DNA of 64,000 nt from Ornithodoros turicata (lineage: Eukaryota; Arthropoda; Arachnida; Ixodida; Argasidae), in contig NC_088203.1 in the NCBI RefSeq assembly GCF_037126465.1, positions 53,295,581-53,359,580 of the forward strand, written 5' to 3'. Within the stretch, counting starts at the first letter, position 1. Each line of letters starts with the position of its first letter. The notes under the pieces are model-generated. The model was given only the letters and a program-made list of their open reading frames with translations. It searched no databases and had not been told where the DNA came from. This document shows positions 34,379-42,938 of the stretch, piece by piece. The translations under genes were made by a program, and so were the position numbers.

Positions 34379-35408
34379 GAAACCAGAGGGTGGTTTGGGG
34401 TGTGTGGAACGCTATAGAAAAGCGCATCACTTGAGCAAAAAGAAGGCTCTCGCCATTCTCAGAAAGCTGGATGCCTACACGCTCCACCATCCGGTCAGAA
34501 GAAAGTTTAATAGGAGACGCATCATCGCGCTCAAGATCAACGACTTGTGGCAAATGGACCTCGCCGATTTTTCAAAATACAAGAGATTCAACGGCGGCTA
34601 CCGCTACATTCTCGTGGCAATCGATTCCCTCTCCCGCTTTCTGCGCACCCTCCCGCTAAAGACGAAGCGCCCCGCCGAAATGAAAAGGGCCATGATAAGA
34701 CTTTTTCGGGGAGGTAACGTACCTACACGCATCTTTTGCGACAGAGGCGGGGAATTCTACAACAAGACCGTCAAGGAGTATCTCTCACGAAAGAAGGTAC
34801 AGATGTATTCTACCTTCTCTCCAGTAATCAAAGCGTCGCAGGCAGAGCGCGTCATACGCACTTTACGCGACAGAATATTCCGTTATTTTAGAGTAACGGG
34901 GAAATACCACTTCGTTTCCGCGCTTCCCAAGATCGTGCGCGACTACAACACCACCAAACACAGGACTTTGGGCATCAGCCCGTCCGAAGTCACGCCCGAA
35001 AACGAATTGGAGCTGTTCAATAAGATAAATGGGAAGCCCGTCGTACCCTCCGTGAAAAAGAAGCTCAAACTGGGGGATAAAGTGAGGGTCCTACTTCACA
35101 GAAAAGGTTTTCATAAGAGCTCGGAAGGGAGTTGGTCGCCTCAGATTTTCACCGTCTCCCGCCTGAGAGACACCTCTCCTCCCGTCGTACACCTGGAAGA
35201 TTACCGGGGTAAGGAAGTGGACGGATCTTTCTACCCGGAGGAGGTAGTCGTCGTAACCCGAGACGCCAATCAGCCTTGGCCAGTAACGAAAGTGCTGAGG
35301 AAGAAGCAGGTGAACGGTCAGAGCTTCTCCTTGGTTCGCTGGTTCGGTTACGACAAAGAACACGACAGTTGGGTTCCGAGCAGCGACGTGGTCAAGATTG
35401 GGAAATGA
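34365..35408 (+). CDS. Retroviral-type (rve) integrase with C-terminal chromodomain-like region
   Basis: 347 codons from the ATG at 34365, overlapping the previous gene by 14 bases. The DDE core is Asp65 (WQMDLADF), Asp126 (FCDRGGEF) and Glu161 (SQAERVIR), with 34 residues between the last two as expected of this family. An SH3-like GDKVRVLLHRKGF block follows. The C-terminal VRWFGYDKEHDSWVPSSDV resembles a chromodomain, which may steer insertion to chromatin (family knowledge). It catalyses insertion with a 6-bp target duplication, consistent with the TGCATC flanks. All catalytic residues are present. The stop overlaps the penton start. Confidence 0.95.
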   Translation: MEGYEKPEGGLGCVERYRKAHHLSKKKALAILRKLDAYTLHHPVRRKFNRRRIIALKINDLWQMDLADFSKYKRFNGGYRYILVAIDSLSRFLRTLPLKTKRPAEMKRAMIRLFRGGNVPTRIFCDRGGEFYNKTVKEYLSRKKVQMYSTFSPVIKASQAERVIRTLRDRIFRYFRVTGKYHFVSALPKIVRDYNTTKHRTLGISPSEVTPENELELFNKINGKPVVPSVKKKLKLGDKVRVLLHRKGFHKSSEGSWSPQIFTVSRLRDTSPPVVHLEDYRGKEVDGSFYPEEVVVVTRDANQPWPVTKVLRKKQVNGQSFSLVRWFGYDKEHDSWVPSSDVVKIGK

Positions 35409-36682
35409 TGTCGGACATCTACGTCCACCTGCTCTCGAACGCCAGCATGGATAAGTTTCCCTCGAATAAACTCAACGCCTTCACAGTAGCTTTCGATAGT
35501 CCGCTTCAGCTCTCGAATCGGTATAAAGTCGGTCTGATGGATCTCAGCATAAGTAACGATTTTTTAAATATCGGGTACGAAAGGCAAGATGCGAAAATCG
35601 AGGTTTCTTTCGAGGACACGGTGGAAGCCGGCAGAACTTTTCGTGTCACCTCGGATCTCGAGAGGGATTTGGGAAAAGCCCTTTCGGAATTCGACGTTTC
35701 TTTCGCGTACAATAAATCGCGATACGACTTCGTCTTACCCGTGGACGTGAAAGCCGTGGAATTGGACCCTCGGCTCGCACAGGCGCTCGACGCCTCGCTA
35801 GCGTCCCGCGAAGCAGGTCGTGCGGTGAAACCCCCCAAATTGAGCGAATGCGAAGCCACCTCCATCTTATTGGAGCACGCCGCACCCGTCGCTTTCGGCG
35901 ACGTCACTCTGAATTCGGAAACCACGTCCCTACGGAACACACTCAACAAGTATTTCCAGACGCACAAGCTGGACGCCTCGCTAGAATTCGCGGATAACGT
36001 GTACTCTCTGAAAACACCGAAAGGGTTGCACGTACCGGAACCCTTTGTCAAGCTGCTACATCTCACAGCCGTCGAGGGACACGAAGAAGAAACGCTACGC
36101 GTCTCTCTCCCCGTAGCGCGCCAATTTTCTTTCACGATCAAGACGAAAATTCCTCGATCTTTGCAAGTACATCTGCCTCCCGGCTATTATGCGACGCCGC
36201 AAGCACTTCTAAATGCGATTAACCAACGCGTAGGCGAACGCGCGCGCTTCAGCTTCGACGGAACTGAACAGAAATGTAAAATTCGGCTTTCCGAGGGCAC
36301 CTCCACCCTAAGACTTTCCGAGTACCTGGCCGTGCTTTTGGGCTTCGAATCGCGTACCGTGTTCACGGGGGATGAGGATGCTACGAGCTCCGTCGAGGTA
36401 CTCCTGGAACCCCCGTTTCACAACATAATCGTGTACACGGATATCGTGGAACCCACGTACGTGGGGAGCGGGAAAAAACCGATATTAAGAATACTTCCCT
36501 TTTATTACGAGAAAGACAAGCACGTCGTCACCTACATGTTAGATAACATCCAGTATTTTAACCTGTCTCAATTCGAAATTCCTTCAGTGACGATCGTTCT
36601 CGCGGACGAAACGGGAAGACGTTTGCCGTTGCGGTCCAAAGGCAGAACCAATCTAACGTTGCATTTCAAATATGTACTGTAA
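35405..36682 (+). CDS. Penton/minor capsid protein (single jelly-roll type)
   Basis: 425 codons from the ATG at 35405 (a second ATG follows at 35408). The N-terminal IYVHLLSNASMDKFPSNKLN and YKVGLMDLSI match the Polinton penton signature. The C-terminal half has LSEYLAVLLGFESRTVF, IIVYTDIVEPTYVGSG, LRILPFYYE and TLHFKYVL. It occupies the fivefold vertices of the capsid (family knowledge). It overlaps integrase by 4 bases and the pX-like gene by 11. The outer element's homologue is the gene into which this element inserted. Confidence 0.88.
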   Translation: MMSDIYVHLLSNASMDKFPSNKLNAFTVAFDSPLQLSNRYKVGLMDLSISNDFLNIGYERQDAKIEVSFEDTVEAGRTFRVTSDLERDLGKALSEFDVSFAYNKSRYDFVLPVDVKAVELDPRLAQALDASLASREAGRAVKPPKLSECEATSILLEHAAPVAFGDVTLNSETTSLRNTLNKYFQTHKLDASLEFADNVYSLKTPKGLHVPEPFVKLLHLTAVEGHEEETLRVSLPVARQFSFTIKTKIPRSLQVHLPPGYYATPQALLNAINQRVGERARFSFDGTEQKCKIRLSEGTSTLRLSEYLAVLLGFESRTVFTGDEDATSSVEVLLEPPFHNIIVYTDIVEPTYVGSGKKPILRILPFYYEKDKHVVTYMLDNIQYFNLSQFEIPSVTIVLADETGRRLPLRSKGRTNLTLHFKYVL

Positions 36683-37001
36683 TTCCCCCAAAATAATTCC
36701 CGTGTACACGGGACCCCTTTTCCAACGAGGGGGCGGTGTGTTGAGCAACATATCCAAGTTTATCGTTCCCATCTGGCAGCAAATAAAACCGATCGCCAAG
36801 AGAACGTTGAAGCGCTTGGCGCGGAATTTGGCCGATGGCGAAGGAATATCGCGCGCAGTAAAAAAGACGGCCATAGCAACAGGGAGAGACGTGCTGGATT
36901 CCATGGAGGGCTCTGGAAACAACAATGGGAAGAAACGCCGCAAACGACAACAAAAGGCGCCGACACACGACGCACCTGCAGATATCTTTGGTACGCCGTG
37001 A
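36672..37001 (+). CDS. pX/pVI-like minor capsid protein
   Basis: 109 codons. The ATG overlaps the penton stop by 11 bases. The N-terminus has GPLFQRGGGVLSNISKF, then an amphipathic helix (IVPIWQQIKPIAKRTLKRLA), a middle with IATGRDVLDSMEGSG and a basic tract GKKRRKRQQK, probably nuclear or DNA binding. This layout is that of the Polinton protein compared with adenovirus pX/pVI. It likely links the core to the shell. There are 30 bases to the capsid gene. Confidence 0.75.
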   Translation: MYCNSPKIIPVYTGPLFQRGGGVLSNISKFIVPIWQQIKPIAKRTLKRLARNLADGEGISRAVKKTAIATGRDVLDSMEGSGNNNGKKRRKRQQKAPTHDAPADIFGTP

Positions 37002-37031
37002 AGGTCACACATCCGCTGCGCGCGCTCCGTC

Positions 37032-38321
37032 ATGACGTCAACGAAAGGAAAAATACAGACGCCGATCTGTCTAACGAGTGATGTGATGATATTCGAAACC
37101 CCTTCCATTCAATACGGCGTGGAAGATACTTCGTACCAACTTTTTTATCCGGTCAACGGAGTAAATAATTCCGTGATCGAGTTTTGTATTCAAAATTTGC
37201 AAAGGGCACACTTGGATCTCTACGGCAGTTTCGTGTCTTTGACCGTGCGCATTGTTCGCGACGACGGGGAAGAAATGGACGAGAAAGATGTCCTTTTCCC
37301 AATAAACCACCTGTTGAGCGGCATGTTTAAGACGGTCACCGTTTATGCGAACAACAAACTCGTCAGTTCCAACGAGTTGTACGCCTACAGGAGTATTTTG
37401 GACGTCGTGCTTCATTCCACGCCCATGGCTCAAGAAACAGTGCACGCGGCTGGACTTTATGTCGAGGACGACGAACATTTAACGGACGATTACGACGTCT
37501 CGTCTCGCGGTCCAAAACAACGTTACGAAGCGACGAAGGGTGGAAAATACTTTAACCTGGTCGGTCAGATCAATACCGACCTGTTTCAACAGCCGTGCCT
37601 GATGGTACCTGCCGTCGAAATTCGCGTCGTTTTCCTGTTAAACAACGACGAATTTAAACTCGTATCGGTCCCCAAAGACAAGAAAACGTACAATTACGAG
37701 GTGGACATTAAAGAAATGACGTTACACTTGAAAAAGGTGACGCTGGCACCTTCCCTATTTTTGGAATACGAGCGGCGGCTTCAGACCACGCCGGCCATCT
37801 ACGTGTTACGCGGATTGGAAACCAAGGTACGGAGCTTGAGTGCCGGGAGCTTGGACGCTCACTTTGAAAACGTTTACCCCGAAAGGGTGCCTTCCAAATT
37901 ATGCGTCGCCCTGCTCGCCACGTGCGACTTTCTCGGCGACATCCAATCGAACCCCTACAAATTCCGCCATTACGACCTATCTCATTCGATGCTCTCCGTG
38001 GACGGCCAGCAAGTGCGAGCCGAGTACGACTTTCAGAACGACCTCGTCAAAATTCCCTACTTTAACTTCTTGCAAGAACTGGGAGAGAAACATTTCAAGT
38101 ATAGCTACGAGCGATTTAAAACGAACGGGTTCCTTCTCTACTTTAACTTGGACGTGGACAAGTGTTCTTCTCCTTCGCATTTGAACGAGTGGCGAAAAGG
38201 AAACGTTCGCCTGCAATTACGCTTCGCTAAAGCCCTTCCACACGCGGTCACCGTCCTCTTGATTTCCGAGTGTCCCAAGCTCATGTACGTCGACAAGGAC
38301 CGTACGGTCACCTTCCCATAA
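37032..38321 (+). CDS. Major capsid protein (double jelly-roll, hexon-like)
   Basis: 429 codons, uninterrupted. Recognisable blocks: LFYPVNGVNNSVIEFCI, AHLDLYGSFVSLTVRIVRD, AYRSILDVVLH, RGPKQRYEATKGGK, LAPSLFLEYERRLQ, NPYKFRHYDLS, TNGFLLYFNLDVDK, KGNVRLQLRFAKALP and DKDRTVTF near the end. These are collinear with the outer copy at 29126-30409 and with the Polinton major capsid family. Trimers form the pseudo-hexagonal capsomers. The gene lies between the pX-like protein and protease, the usual Polinton/adintovirus order. No damage is visible. Confidence 0.92.
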   Translation: MTSTKGKIQTPICLTSDVMIFETPSIQYGVEDTSYQLFYPVNGVNNSVIEFCIQNLQRAHLDLYGSFVSLTVRIVRDDGEEMDEKDVLFPINHLLSGMFKTVTVYANNKLVSSNELYAYRSILDVVLHSTPMAQETVHAAGLYVEDDEHLTDDYDVSSRGPKQRYEATKGGKYFNLVGQINTDLFQQPCLMVPAVEIRVVFLLNNDEFKLVSVPKDKKTYNYEVDIKEMTLHLKKVTLAPSLFLEYERRLQTTPAIYVLRGLETKVRSLSAGSLDAHFENVYPERVPSKLCVALLATCDFLGDIQSNPYKFRHYDLSHSMLSVDGQQVRAEYDFQNDLVKIPYFNFLQELGEKHFKYSYERFKTNGFLLYFNLDVDKCSSPSHLNEWRKGNVRLQLRFAKALPHAVTVLLISECPKLMYVDKDRTVTFP

Positions 38322-38327
38322 GAAAAG

Positions 38328-38768
38328 ATGTACGACAGCGACATCTTGGAACTCGTGTCCCTGAACCCCCTCGCTTCCTCCATGCTGAGAGGCATTTGCG
38401 CTTCCGACGAAGCCTTCGTTTTACGCAAGCCCGGCTATTTAATCATCAATACCGAAGAGCGAAGAAGACGCGGGCAGCACTGGGTGCTCTACCTGAAAAA
38501 CTACGACGGGTCTGCCGTGTTTTTCGACAGCTACGGACTTCCCCCCATCGAAGCAAACCTTCGAAAGACTTTACCTGTAGTGGACGAGTATAACGACAAG
38601 TGTATTCAATCGCCTTTTTCGCCTTACTGCGGGCTTTTTTGTATCTACGTAGCCACGCGCATGTCGAAACGCTACAGCTTGAAAAGTTGTGTATCCATGT
38701 TTTCCTGTAACCTCGAAGAGAATGACAAAACAATAAAACGTCTCCTCGTGAGCGAACTCGTTTCGTAA
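38328..38768 (+). CDS. Adenain-like cysteine protease
   Basis: 146 codons. The catalytic triad by position is His51 (GQHWVLYL), Asp67 (VFFDSYGLPP) and Cys101 (SPYCGLFC). It is a C5/Ulp1-like fold enzyme that processes capsid precursors. The ATG lies 6 bases after the capsid stop. Its frame is intact, whereas the outer copy has a stop right after the His. It converges with the minus-strand gene at 38785, with AATAAA signals on both strands in the small gap region (about 38730 plus, 38780-38795 minus). Confidence 0.9.
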   Translation: MYDSDILELVSLNPLASSMLRGICASDEAFVLRKPGYLIINTEERRRRGQHWVLYLKNYDGSAVFFDSYGLPPIEANLRKTLPVVDEYNDKCIQSPFSPYCGLFCIYVATRMSKRYSLKSCVSMFSCNLEENDKTIKRLLVSELVS

Positions 38769-38784
38769 AAAATAGTATATTTAT

Positions 38785-39177
38785 TCACGACATACACAAG
38801 ACCCTTGCGAGACGATCTTCCAACGTGCTGACCCGACGCTCGCCGTCGGCGCCGGTCTGCACCGTGACGTCGAGGGATGTGTGGAGAAGCCAGTAGCGAC
38901 GGACGATAGGTCGGTTGAAACCCGCGTTGATGAGACACGGGTCGACTGTCTCTCCTCGTCTATACTTCTCCAGCAGCTCGAGCTTGTAATCTACGAAACG
39001 CTTCATTTTCTTTGCAATCTTCCCGCTGACGGTGAACAGACGTAAGGGTATCGTCTTGAGAATCGAGCGAAAGTCTCCCTCGCAGCTATCGCCGTGAATA
39101 TAATCGCGTAATCGCAGCAAGTCCCGATACATTCGTGTTTGCACAAAGGTGGCAAACCTCTGCTCGGGCGTCATCAT
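38785..39177 (-). CDS. Unrecognised 130-aa protein
   Basis: Starts at tandem ATGs (39177), about 7 bases after an initiator-like TCAGTC, suggesting a very short leader. The protein is helical and basic (RMYRDLLRLRDYIHGD, SGKIAKKMKRFVDYKLELLEKY), with two Arg-rich ends and no Cys pairs. It occupies the position where the outer Polinton has other accessory genes. I do not recognise a family. Coding is supported by the long open frame, the start context and AATAAA placement, but there is no homologue in the window. Confidence 0.6.
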   Translation of the reverse strand: MMTPEQRFATFVQTRMYRDLLRLRDYIHGDSCEGDFRSILKTIPLRLFTVSGKIAKKMKRFVDYKLELLEKYRRGETVDPCLINAGFNRPIVRRYWLLHTSLDVTVQTGADGERRVSTLEDRLARVLCMS

Positions 39178-39232
39178 GACTGAGACGGAATGAGAGTAGA
39201 CAACCTTTTTTTTATTTCTCGTTACACATGAA

Positions 39233-39928
39233 TTAGGCTCCAGCTTTGGTTTCGTAGCCGGGAAGGCAGCCCAAATACGGACGAAGGCTCGAGTCTAACC
39301 AATGGCTGGGGTTTCTCGACCAGAGTCCACCGCAACGACAGGTAGTCAGTTGATCGCCGATTCGCAAAAAGAAGGTCTTTGGAGGAGGCTTGAAGGTTAG
39401 GACCAGGGGTAGATCTCCCGTCAGTAGCCATTCGTAATCTGCAACGAAAGGAGTGTGAGAAACGCGTGTTTTTTTTTTTAACTCAAACACACACACGTAC
39501 AATCTTCTTCAGTCACAGAGTGACACTGATGGTCCATCTTCTCCATCTTCCTTCAATAGTCGAAGTCCTTCGCAACGTACGTCGAACGGTACCGTCCGAC
39601 AACCGAGAAACGGGCGAATCAATCGGTCCGTCCAATGCTTTTGCTCTGAAAAAATGTGAACAATTATAGAACGTATTAAAAAAATAGCGAGGAAGCGTAC
39701 CTTTGGACCACAATCCACCGCAATTGGTGCAGAAGAAGCGGGCCCTGCCAATCTCCCGAAATATGTGAGGCGGGAAAACACCGACTTCACGCGCAGCAAA
39801 AGTGTTGTACACTGGAAACGAAACTCTTCAAACATTTCGACGATGATGATGACGTCATGGGTATATTACTTACGAGGATCTACCAAGTTGATCATGATGG
39901 AATGACGATCGAACGTTCGCTTCGACAT
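39233..39928 (-). CDS. Spliced gene with repeated CxxCGGLW zinc-ribbon-like modules
   Basis: Probable exons: 39874-39928 (ATG at 39928, alternative 39895 because a TATA-like TATAAA overlaps the first), 39701-39811 and 39645 leftwards. Introns are consensus: GTAAGT...TTCCAG and GTACGC...TTTCAG. Exon 2 ends FFCTNCGGLWSK, exon 3 gives HWTDRLIRPFLGCR, and that frame stops at 39513-39515. A further block at 39233-39440 repeats the module as TTCRCGGLWSRNPSHWLDSSLRPYLGC, preceded by an acceptor-like TTGCAG. The module C-x(1-2)-CGGLW-x-HW-x-LRP(F/Y)LGC is thus duplicated. Whether both modules join in one protein is unresolved. AATAAA follows near 39215. Function is unknown. Confidence 0.55.
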
Positions 39929-39949
39929 TTATAGTAAAGCTTTGCCTCT

Positions 39950-40215
39950 CACTCTCTATGACGTCATTGAACGTGTTTGAACATGTTAAGACGTGTTTGA
40001 ACATGTTCGGACACGGGCGGCGAAGTCGCCCCTGGACACACTCGTTCCTCTCTCTTCCTCTTTATGACGTCATTGAACGTGTCTGAACATGTTTGGACGT
40101 GTTCAGACACGGGCGTCGAAGTCGTCCCTGGACACACTACTTCCCCTCTCTCTCTCTCTATGACGTCATTGAACGTGTTTGAACATGTTTGAACGTGTTT
40201 GAACATGACGTGTGT
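39950..40215. promoter_or_regulatory. Three ~100-bp repeats with CRE sites between divergent genes
   Basis: TATGACGTCATTGAACGTG occurs near 39958, 40061 and 40158; each contains the full CRE palindrome TGACGTCA. Another TGACGTCA lies near 39850. Each unit also has GAACATGTT words close to the p53/steroid-receptor-type decamer. The array lies between the minus-strand zinc-ribbon gene and the plus-strand gene at 40568. It is best explained as an enhancer/promoter, by inference. Confidence 0.6.
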
Positions 40216-40257
40216 AGACACGAACCCCGCAATACGAAAAACGTCACGCAGTACGAA

Positions 40258-40351
40258 TTAGATTGGTGGTTAGTGTGTCGCGTCCAGTGTAGAAGGATCC
40301 TGGGTTCGAATCCCACTCTGGGACGGTTACACAGGATGTGACAGTGGGTCG

Positions 40352-40380
<29 letters not shown>
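40258..40380 (+). other. tRNA-like Pol III promoter sequence plus (CT)n
   Basis: A box-like TTGGTGGTTAGTGTGTCG (about 40263-40280) and a perfect B box GGGTTCGAATCCC (40302-40314) have tRNA-like spacing, followed by (TC)n. No clean seven-pair acceptor stem could be drawn, so it is more likely a tRNA-derived SINE or tRNA-like RNA than a tRNA gene. It sits inside the inner Polinton. Confidence 0.6.
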
Positions 40381-40382
<2 letters not shown>

Positions 40383-40567
40383 CTTTGTAGTCCTTGAACG
40401 TGTCTGGTCTCGAACCCCCTGTGTCTCCCCTCCTCCTCCTCCTCCTCGCACGATATTGGAGGAACAAAGGGCGGCATCTTGTCACAGAAGCAAAGTGGCG
40501 GATTTACGTAATCGATGGATATGACGTGAATGGGGTTAGTGCGAGCGTGCGAACCCTGTACTATAAG

Positions 40568-41243
40568 ATGGTCATCCCCTGTACCCCCCTTGTCCACTAT
40601 TCTCGAATCAAGAGTCCCGAGAAAATACTGCATACGTTCCAGACGATTTTGGACCTTCTGGTCCACATTCGTCCGCCGTTTGGTAAGTTTTTCTCTATCT
40701 CTTCTTGTTTAGAAATAGTTATTTTTCTAATACCTAACGTTCCTCTGTAGGTTTCACTGTGACACACATTGTGCAGCTATTTTTCCAGCTGATCCCCGGT
40801 GCGGGGGGAGATGTGCCCCGCTTGGATATGGAGACGTTTTTGCAAGCGTTCGCCATCGTAGACGAAGAAGACATTGAGACGGCCACCACAGAAGTGCTCA
40901 TGGCGTGCTACGGCAGGGAGTGGCGAGAAATCGCTGTGCAGCGGGGACTAGAGGGGGAGCTCTTTTTCAGAGTGCCCCGAAGCTTAGAGGAGCATACTTT
41001 ACCGCTAGAAGGTACTGCTCCTTTAAGCTTCGGGGAAGCGGAGCACCTCCTCTACTCCCTGGTGCACCAGTGGAACAGAGCGAGTGCAGCGGGTTGGAGA
41101 GAACTCGCTGAACGCTGGATGGCGAGTCAAATACCGTGAGTGTTTTTCGATTGTGGTTTTTGTTCGTAGAATCCTTATTCTGGTTCTTTATTACTAGATT
41201 GGATCCCTGGGTTCTTATAGAAGACCATGAAGCACCCATGTAA
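40568..41243 (+). CDS. Three-exon accessory gene of the inner Polinton, unknown function
   Basis: Exons 40568-40682, 40751-41135 and 41198-41243. Donors GTAAGT (40683) and GTGAGT (41136) and acceptors CTGTAG and TACTAG keep one frame throughout. AATAAA at about 41255 follows the TAA. The protein (about 182 aa) reads VIPCTPLVHYSRIKSPEKIL, then FQLIPGAGGDVPRLDMETFLQ, EVLMACYGREWREIAVQRGL, LLYSLVHQWNRASAAGWREL and ends HEAPM. It is mostly helical and rich in Trp. I do not recognise a family. If intron 2 is retained, a TGA stops it at 41139. Confidence 0.6.
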
Positions 41244-41345
41244 ACACGCCAGCCAATAAACGCATATCGTCTTTCGCATCACGCGACTCTCTCTCTCTCT
41301 CTCTGCCCCAATACAATAGGAGAATAGGAAACCACAGATCCTGCG

Positions 41346-41380
41346 TATAAAAGCGAGCGTGGGATAGGCCGCAGTTAAAG
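41346..41380 (+). promoter_or_regulatory. TATA promoter
   Basis: TATAAAAG at 41346-41353 lies 20-30 bases before GCAGTTAAAG, and an ATG is at 41381. Spacing fits a TATA/initiator core promoter. Confidence 0.55.
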
Positions 41381-42309
41381 ATGATGATGTCGACGATGTC
41401 ACCACCATCACAACGTTCGGTCTGCTTGCGCAGGAGGTAAGTGCATTTGTATGTGTTTAGATCGATGTTTGATTAATGCCTCCTTTTCTCTATTTGCTAG
41501 GTACACACAGGAGAATTATTTCAAATTGGGGGGAGGGACTTCATGCCTAACATGAGGTCCGATTAGGCTCCGCGAAGTTCAAAATTAGGGGGAGAATCGC
41601 CCGCATTATTCAAAATTCGGGAGGGACGAGAGTTCATGGCGAATATGAATTCTGATTAGGCTTAATGGGGAATTGTGGGGCGTCCCCCGCCCCAGTCAAA
41701 ATTGGGAATGGGTAAGAGAATTTATGTCCAATATGAATTCTGATTAGGCGTAATGGGGAACATTTGGGGGGTACATTTTAATCTGGCCTTATTCAAAATT
41801 GAACTCCTTCTTTCATTTTTCGTTAGATTATTCCAAAACGGGGGGGAGAATTCGTGCATAACACGAATTTCATTAGAGACCATGTTGATTATACAAAATT
41901 AAGGAGTTCTTAAAGGGAGAATTATTTCAAATTGGGGTTAAATTAAAACCTTCTTTCATTTTTCGTTTGGTTGACATCGTCGACATCCTATGCGATATTG
42001 CAATGGCGCGGTGTCCAAAGTACAGACGCCATCAGCGCAATGAGAGGAGGAGGAGACGGTCTGGTTCTACGACGGTTGATCAAAAACCCACGAGGGGCAT
42101 CCATCCATCCATCCATCCATCCATCCATCCATCCACGACACGAAGCGTTTCGTGGAGCAAAATGTAAGTTGTCCGTCTCTGCTGTGAGAGTGTATTCTAT
42201 GTATGACATTGTTTTTCAGGAACCAATAGCCGCTGTCGTCGCACATCATGCAGCACAGGAAAAGCCGTCCAGCAACCTCCCCGTTAGGCCCAACTGCCTT
42301 CCTGTATAG
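41381..42309 (+). CDS. Putative spliced small gene(s), exon structure uncertain
   Basis: Starts ATGATGATG after the TATA box and reads STMSPPSQRSVCLRR to a donor GTAAGT at 41437. Possible downstream exons: a frame from 42003 rich in Arg (MARCPKYRRHQRNERRRRR), a (CCAT)n tract at 42098-42134 that is open in several frames, a donor GTAAGT at 42165 and an acceptor TTTTCAG near 42220 before EPIAAVVAHHAAQEKP. No single splicing solution I tried is clearly right, and the microsatellite may have shifted a frame. AATAAA is near 42427. Confidence 0.35.
41490..41960. repeat. Degenerate ~90-bp tandem repeats
   Basis: The words TATGAATTCTGATTAGGC, AATGGGGAA, TCAAAATT and GGGGGAGAAT recur three to five times. 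They lie in a probable intron of the gene starting at 41381. Confidence 0.6.
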
Positions 42310-42469
42310 CAGTACGACCCCTCCTTGTACAGCATTGGGCAAGGAAGACCGTGAGCGCCTTTGTGAATCGAGTGGCCGTGGAAGAAAGAGCAGGCATCTA
42401 TCGACCATGTCCTTTGTATGTATTCAATAAAGATGTTTCAGTGAAAGAACACACAGAGTCTCGTCAAAG

Positions 42470-42928
42470 TTATTCGGACTGTTTAATGCGTTGCATGTCA
42501 ATAACCAATCGGTATTTCAATAAATCAGTGACAAAGTTGACGATGTAGACTGCTTGCAAATGTCGCTGCTTCCGCAGGGCGTGCTTAATATGAGCGATGG
42601 CACGAGCGAGAAGGTCCACGATGTCTGCAGCGATGTAGTTGAATTCTGCGTTGGCCAAGCTCACAAATTCGCTCATCAGTCCCAGGGGTCCGTCAGGAAC
42701 CGTTATGCAGACGTTCTTGTAACGGGCGTAAATTCGACGCACCACCTCCTGCAGCGGCCCCGGCGAGATCTCTCCTATATTGCCAAAGCCTACCATGTCT
42801 ATCACGTAGCGAAAAGCAGTGATGACGAGCTCGTTGCGGGGACTTTCGCCGTTGAAACATTCCTTCTCCACTTCTTCCCAAGAAGCGTGGGTACGGGAAC
42901 AATTTTGTAAAGAGTGGTAGCTGAACAT
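42470..42928 (-). CDS. Unrecognised 152-aa protein driven by the right TIR
   Basis: The first true ATG is at 42928, ten bases inside the right TIR boundary, so its transcript must start in the TIR (TATA at 42965-42971). The protein has THASWEEVEKECF, NELVITAFRYVIDMVGFGNI, PDGPLGLMSEFVSLANAEF and ADIVDLLARAIAHIKHALRKQRHLQ, i.e. a run of amphipathic helices. Adintoviruses often carry BCL2-like genes (family knowledge), but I see no clear BH motif, so I do not make that call. AATAAA on this strand lies just past the stop. Confidence 0.65.
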   Translation of the reverse strand: MFSYHSLQNCSRTHASWEEVEKECFNGESPRNELVITAFRYVIDMVGFGNIGEISPGPLQEVVRRIYARYKNVCITVPDGPLGLMSEFVSLANAEFNYIAADIVDLLARAIAHIKHALRKQRHLQAVYIVNFVTDLLKYRLVIDMQRIKQSE

Positions 42929-42938
42929 CTTCACGTAG

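Noticed and set aside
40258..40330. A functional tRNA gene
   Set aside because: The B box is perfect, but I could not draw a seven-pair acceptor stem or a convincing anticodon arm.
40244..40666. Minus-strand open frame of about 140 codons
   Set aside because: It runs through the (CT)n microsatellite and the tRNA-like unit, giving RERERE repeats. It is a composition artefact.
42470..42928. Calling the TIR-adjacent gene a BCL2 homologue
   Set aside because: Adintoviruses carry such genes, but no BH1/BH2 signature is visible, so the name is not supported.
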